Source of the DNA: Sinonovacula constricta
Lineage: Eukaryota; Mollusca; Bivalvia; Cardiida; Solecurtidae
Assembly (NCBI GenBank): GCA_007844125.1
Contig: CM017571.1
Span: 27,651,978 to 27,715,977 of the forward strand
Direction: 5' to 3'
DNA: 64,000 nt
Both the position numbers and the translations under genes were made by a program. The notes under the pieces are model-generated. The model was not told the origin of the DNA, searched no databases, and saw nothing but the letters and a program-made list of their open reading frames with translations. Positions within the stretch are counted from its first letter, which is position 1. Each line of letters starts with the position of its first letter. Below are positions 61,801 through 64,000 of the stretch, piece after piece.

Positions 61801-62318
61801 TCCATATCAGCCAGCTCCCATTGGTAGTTGTGTGAGCATCCATATCAGCCAGCTCCCATTGGTAGTTGTGTGATCAGCCAGCTCCCTATGGTAGTTGTGT
61901 GATCATCCATATCAGCCAGCTCCCATTGGTAGTTGTGTGATCAGCCAGCTCCCTATGGTAGTTGTGTGATAATCCATATCAGCCAGCTCCCATTGGTAGT
62001 TGTGTGATCAGCCATATCAGCCAGCTCCCACTGGTAGTTGTGTGATCAGCCAGCTCCCTATGGTAGTTGTGTGATCAGCCATATCAGCCAGCTCCCATTG
62101 GTAGTTGTGTGAGCATCCAGCTCTCACTGGTAGTTGTGTGATCAGCCAGCTCTCACTGGTAGTTGTGTGATCAGCTAGCTCTCACTGGTAGTTGTGTGAT
62201 CATCCAGATCATCCAGCTCTCATTGGTAGTTGTGTGATCAGCCAGCTCCCTATGGTAGTTGTGTGATCATCCATATCAGCCATCTCCCATTGGTAGTTGT
62301 GTGAGCATCCATATCAGC
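58843..62318. repeat. Large composite minisatellite, mixed 29- and 38-bp units
   Basis: Two unit types alternate: a 29-bp form (GATCAGCCAGCTCCCATTGG plus TAGTTGTGT) and a 38-bp form with an extra GATCATCCA. More than 100 units fill about 3.5 kb. Longer blocks recur, for example the run with CATATCAGCC and CCTATGGTAG units in the right half. The left edge, AGAAAATAGTATATATCC then AAATCTGCCAGCTCCC, is one arm of the palindromic interspersed element. The right edge stops abruptly at AGCTAGGGTGGC, about 270 bp from the transposase relic. Confidence 0.96.
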
Positions 62319-62589
62319 TAGGGTGGCTCTTAAAATGGTGATTTTTCAAAAATCAATATATTTAAAAGTCTTACCCCTCAAATGTGTTCCATTTGATGAG
62401 AAAACATTTTGTGGAAAGTTTAAACAATATATTTTAATATTTAGAGATAGCTCAATGACCTTGAAAATTAGAAAAATAGTAAAAAAACAACAAAATGTCT
62501 ATATTTTATATATATAATTTATTTTCAACTGTACAGCACTTTTTGCTTAAACAGTTTACAATACTTAAGTCTCAAAGTTCCCACCAAAA
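62319..62589. other. Spacer between array and transposase relic
   Basis: AT-rich, no gene seen. It may include the 3' terminal part of the transposon on the minus strand, but no terminal inverted repeat was identified. Confidence 0.35.
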
Positions 62590-64000
62590 CTAAACAGAGT
62601 TTTTGGGCACATTTGTAAGTGTTTGTTTCCTGCTATCCGGATATAATCTCCGGTGTTCCTCAACGACTTGCAGTAGGAACTGCATTTGAGTTTCATTTCT
62701 GGTTAACAGTCCACTATACTCCTGAATTAGAGCAACACCACATGCTCAACTTGATCATTTACAACTCTTAGAGACTCCAGTGCTTCTCTTGCTTGTTTGT
62801 TATCGTCTCTATCGTGCCACGCATCTGGATCAACATCGATTAAGTCATGCGGAATATCCATCATTTGAAACAGTTTCATAGACCTTGGTGTAACAAAGTC
62901 CTCCAGGTTGTTGCGTGGGAGTGATTTAAGATCAACTGATGCTTTCTTGGAATGGTCATGTTGTTCATCTTGGTCATTATCGACCTTTGACACCTCAATC
63001 ATACTTTGTTTGTTTTTTCGTAGCTGACATCACAATTAAAACGCCAGGCCGATAATTTCTGGAGACAGGTACCATAAGTGGTTGGATAATTTCTGTGCTG
63101 TTTTCATGTTTTGATTTGTACTCAAGAAGTGATTCAATAATTGTAAGTCATTAGAAGGTGCAAATACTGCCTGAGGTGATGATAACCACGCTTTCAAGTA
63201 GACATAAACTACAAACACACACACGTCACGCAATCCTCGTTCTTCTGCAGGGCTAAGCTTGAACTGAGCCCTGAACATCCAGATTTTGAGACTGTATATA
63301 ACCTTGGACATCAACATGCATGGTGCATTGCACCTGATGACATGAATGACACTCCACGTGCAGGAGCAGACCCAAGAAACATGGTCACAAGTATCAGAAA
63401 TTCTTTATAGTCGTCCCTTGGCAGCTTCTGTTCAAAATACGTGCTGGCATAATGTATGGTGCTTTGTCGTATGTTTTTCACAAGACTTGCCACATCAGAA
63501 TTTGCAATGCCTAGTTCATACTTGTTTGTGTCAACAGATGTCCAGTGTTCCTGGAAGCGTTTGAAAAGAGGAACTTCTGGCGAAGATGAGCTTCCCATGC
63601 ACACTTGGAACACTGCTCCTATGATAAGTTCCATAATGGGATGCCTACAAGCCAGCGACAAATGCTCTTTCCCAAGCTTTTGTTCTAGAAGTACACAGGC
63701 ACCAGCAAGTCTACCAGAGTTGGAGCTTGTGGTATCAAAACACATGGCTTGAACCCTGTTGCCAATTTACCAGTCTTCAATTGCCTCAAATACAGCAGCA
63801 GCCTGGGCTGCACCAGTCCCAGATTCAAGCTTAGCAACTGTCAGAAGTTGTGAAACATTTTTTCCTGTCACAAACACTGGGAGGCGGTCACCCTTTTCCT
63901 TTCCAGTCAAATCTTTTATCAGCTTTCCATCCCAGTGAACTACAAGAGGAACATTACTCTGAAATCCTTCCTTTATTACTGCACCCCTTTATTGTCGGAA
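62590..64000 (-). pseudogene. Decayed transposase-like gene, 3' part, running off the window edge
   Basis: Minus-strand reading frames join into one protein-like sequence by crossing breaks. Ordered motifs are VHWDGKLIKDLTG near 63925, DRLPVFVTG near 63880, CFDTTSSNSGRLAGACVLLE just below 63745, LACRHPIMELI near 63650, PLFKRFQEHW near 63560, VIYSLKIWMFRAQFKLS near 63290, SNHLWYLSPE near 63070 and LEDFVTPRSMKLF near 62910, ending at a TAG at 62590. The paired Asp motifs (HWDGK, FDTTSSN) and the following ACRH motif look like the catalytic core of a DDE/RNase-H-fold transposase of a type abundant in invertebrate genomes; the superfamily is inferred, not proven. Breaks seen: stops at 63989-63991 and 63767-63769, a frameshift near 63315, another near 63010-63035, and one near 62730. 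The copy is therefore inactive. Confidence 0.75.

Overview
The window is nuclear DNA of an animal. Coding exons are split by GT-AG introns, the sequence is AT-rich, gene density is very low, and there is a heavy load of SINE-like elements, small DNA transposons, microsatellites and kilobase-scale minisatellites. The overall look, including the tRNA-derived SINEs and short palindromic dispersed elements, suggests a mollusc, most likely a bivalve; this is an inference and the species is not established. There is no prokaryotic, organellar or CRISPR content.

Layout. (1) 838-3233, minus strand: a complete three-exon gene for the CHCHD2/CHCHD10 mitochondrial twin-CX9C protein (136 residues as read here). 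A 518-bp inverted-repeat transposon lies in its second intron. (2) About 3.3-9.1 kb: no gene recognised; a compound TCTG/TC microsatellite is the main feature. (3) 9.1-58.2 kb, plus strand: apparently the 5' part of one very large gene. Three ATG-started exons (9129-9515, 36509-36613, 49375-49527) each end at a good donor in phase 0, so they may be alternative first exons. Three small exon-like segments (23416-23457, 57003-57020, 58163-58188) are weaker candidates. The rest of this gene would lie beyond the right edge. I do not recognise the product. (4) 62590-64000, minus strand: a decayed transposase-like gene with in-frame stops and frameshifts.

Most of the remaining sequence is repeats. 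Eight or more tandem arrays are present, with unit lengths near 64, 40, 28, 66, 36, 42 and 29/38 bp. Three of them (15.4, 37.4 and 58.9 kb) share sequence and boundaries with one arm of a short palindromic interspersed element that is scattered through the window. The 11.5-kb array resembles the end of a different TTAA-flanked element, and the 29-kb array begins in a tRNA-like SINE head. The local pattern is therefore one of minisatellites apparently born from mobile-element termini. Several units are multiples of three bases long, which creates long repetitive open frames on one or both strands; I do not regard these as genes.
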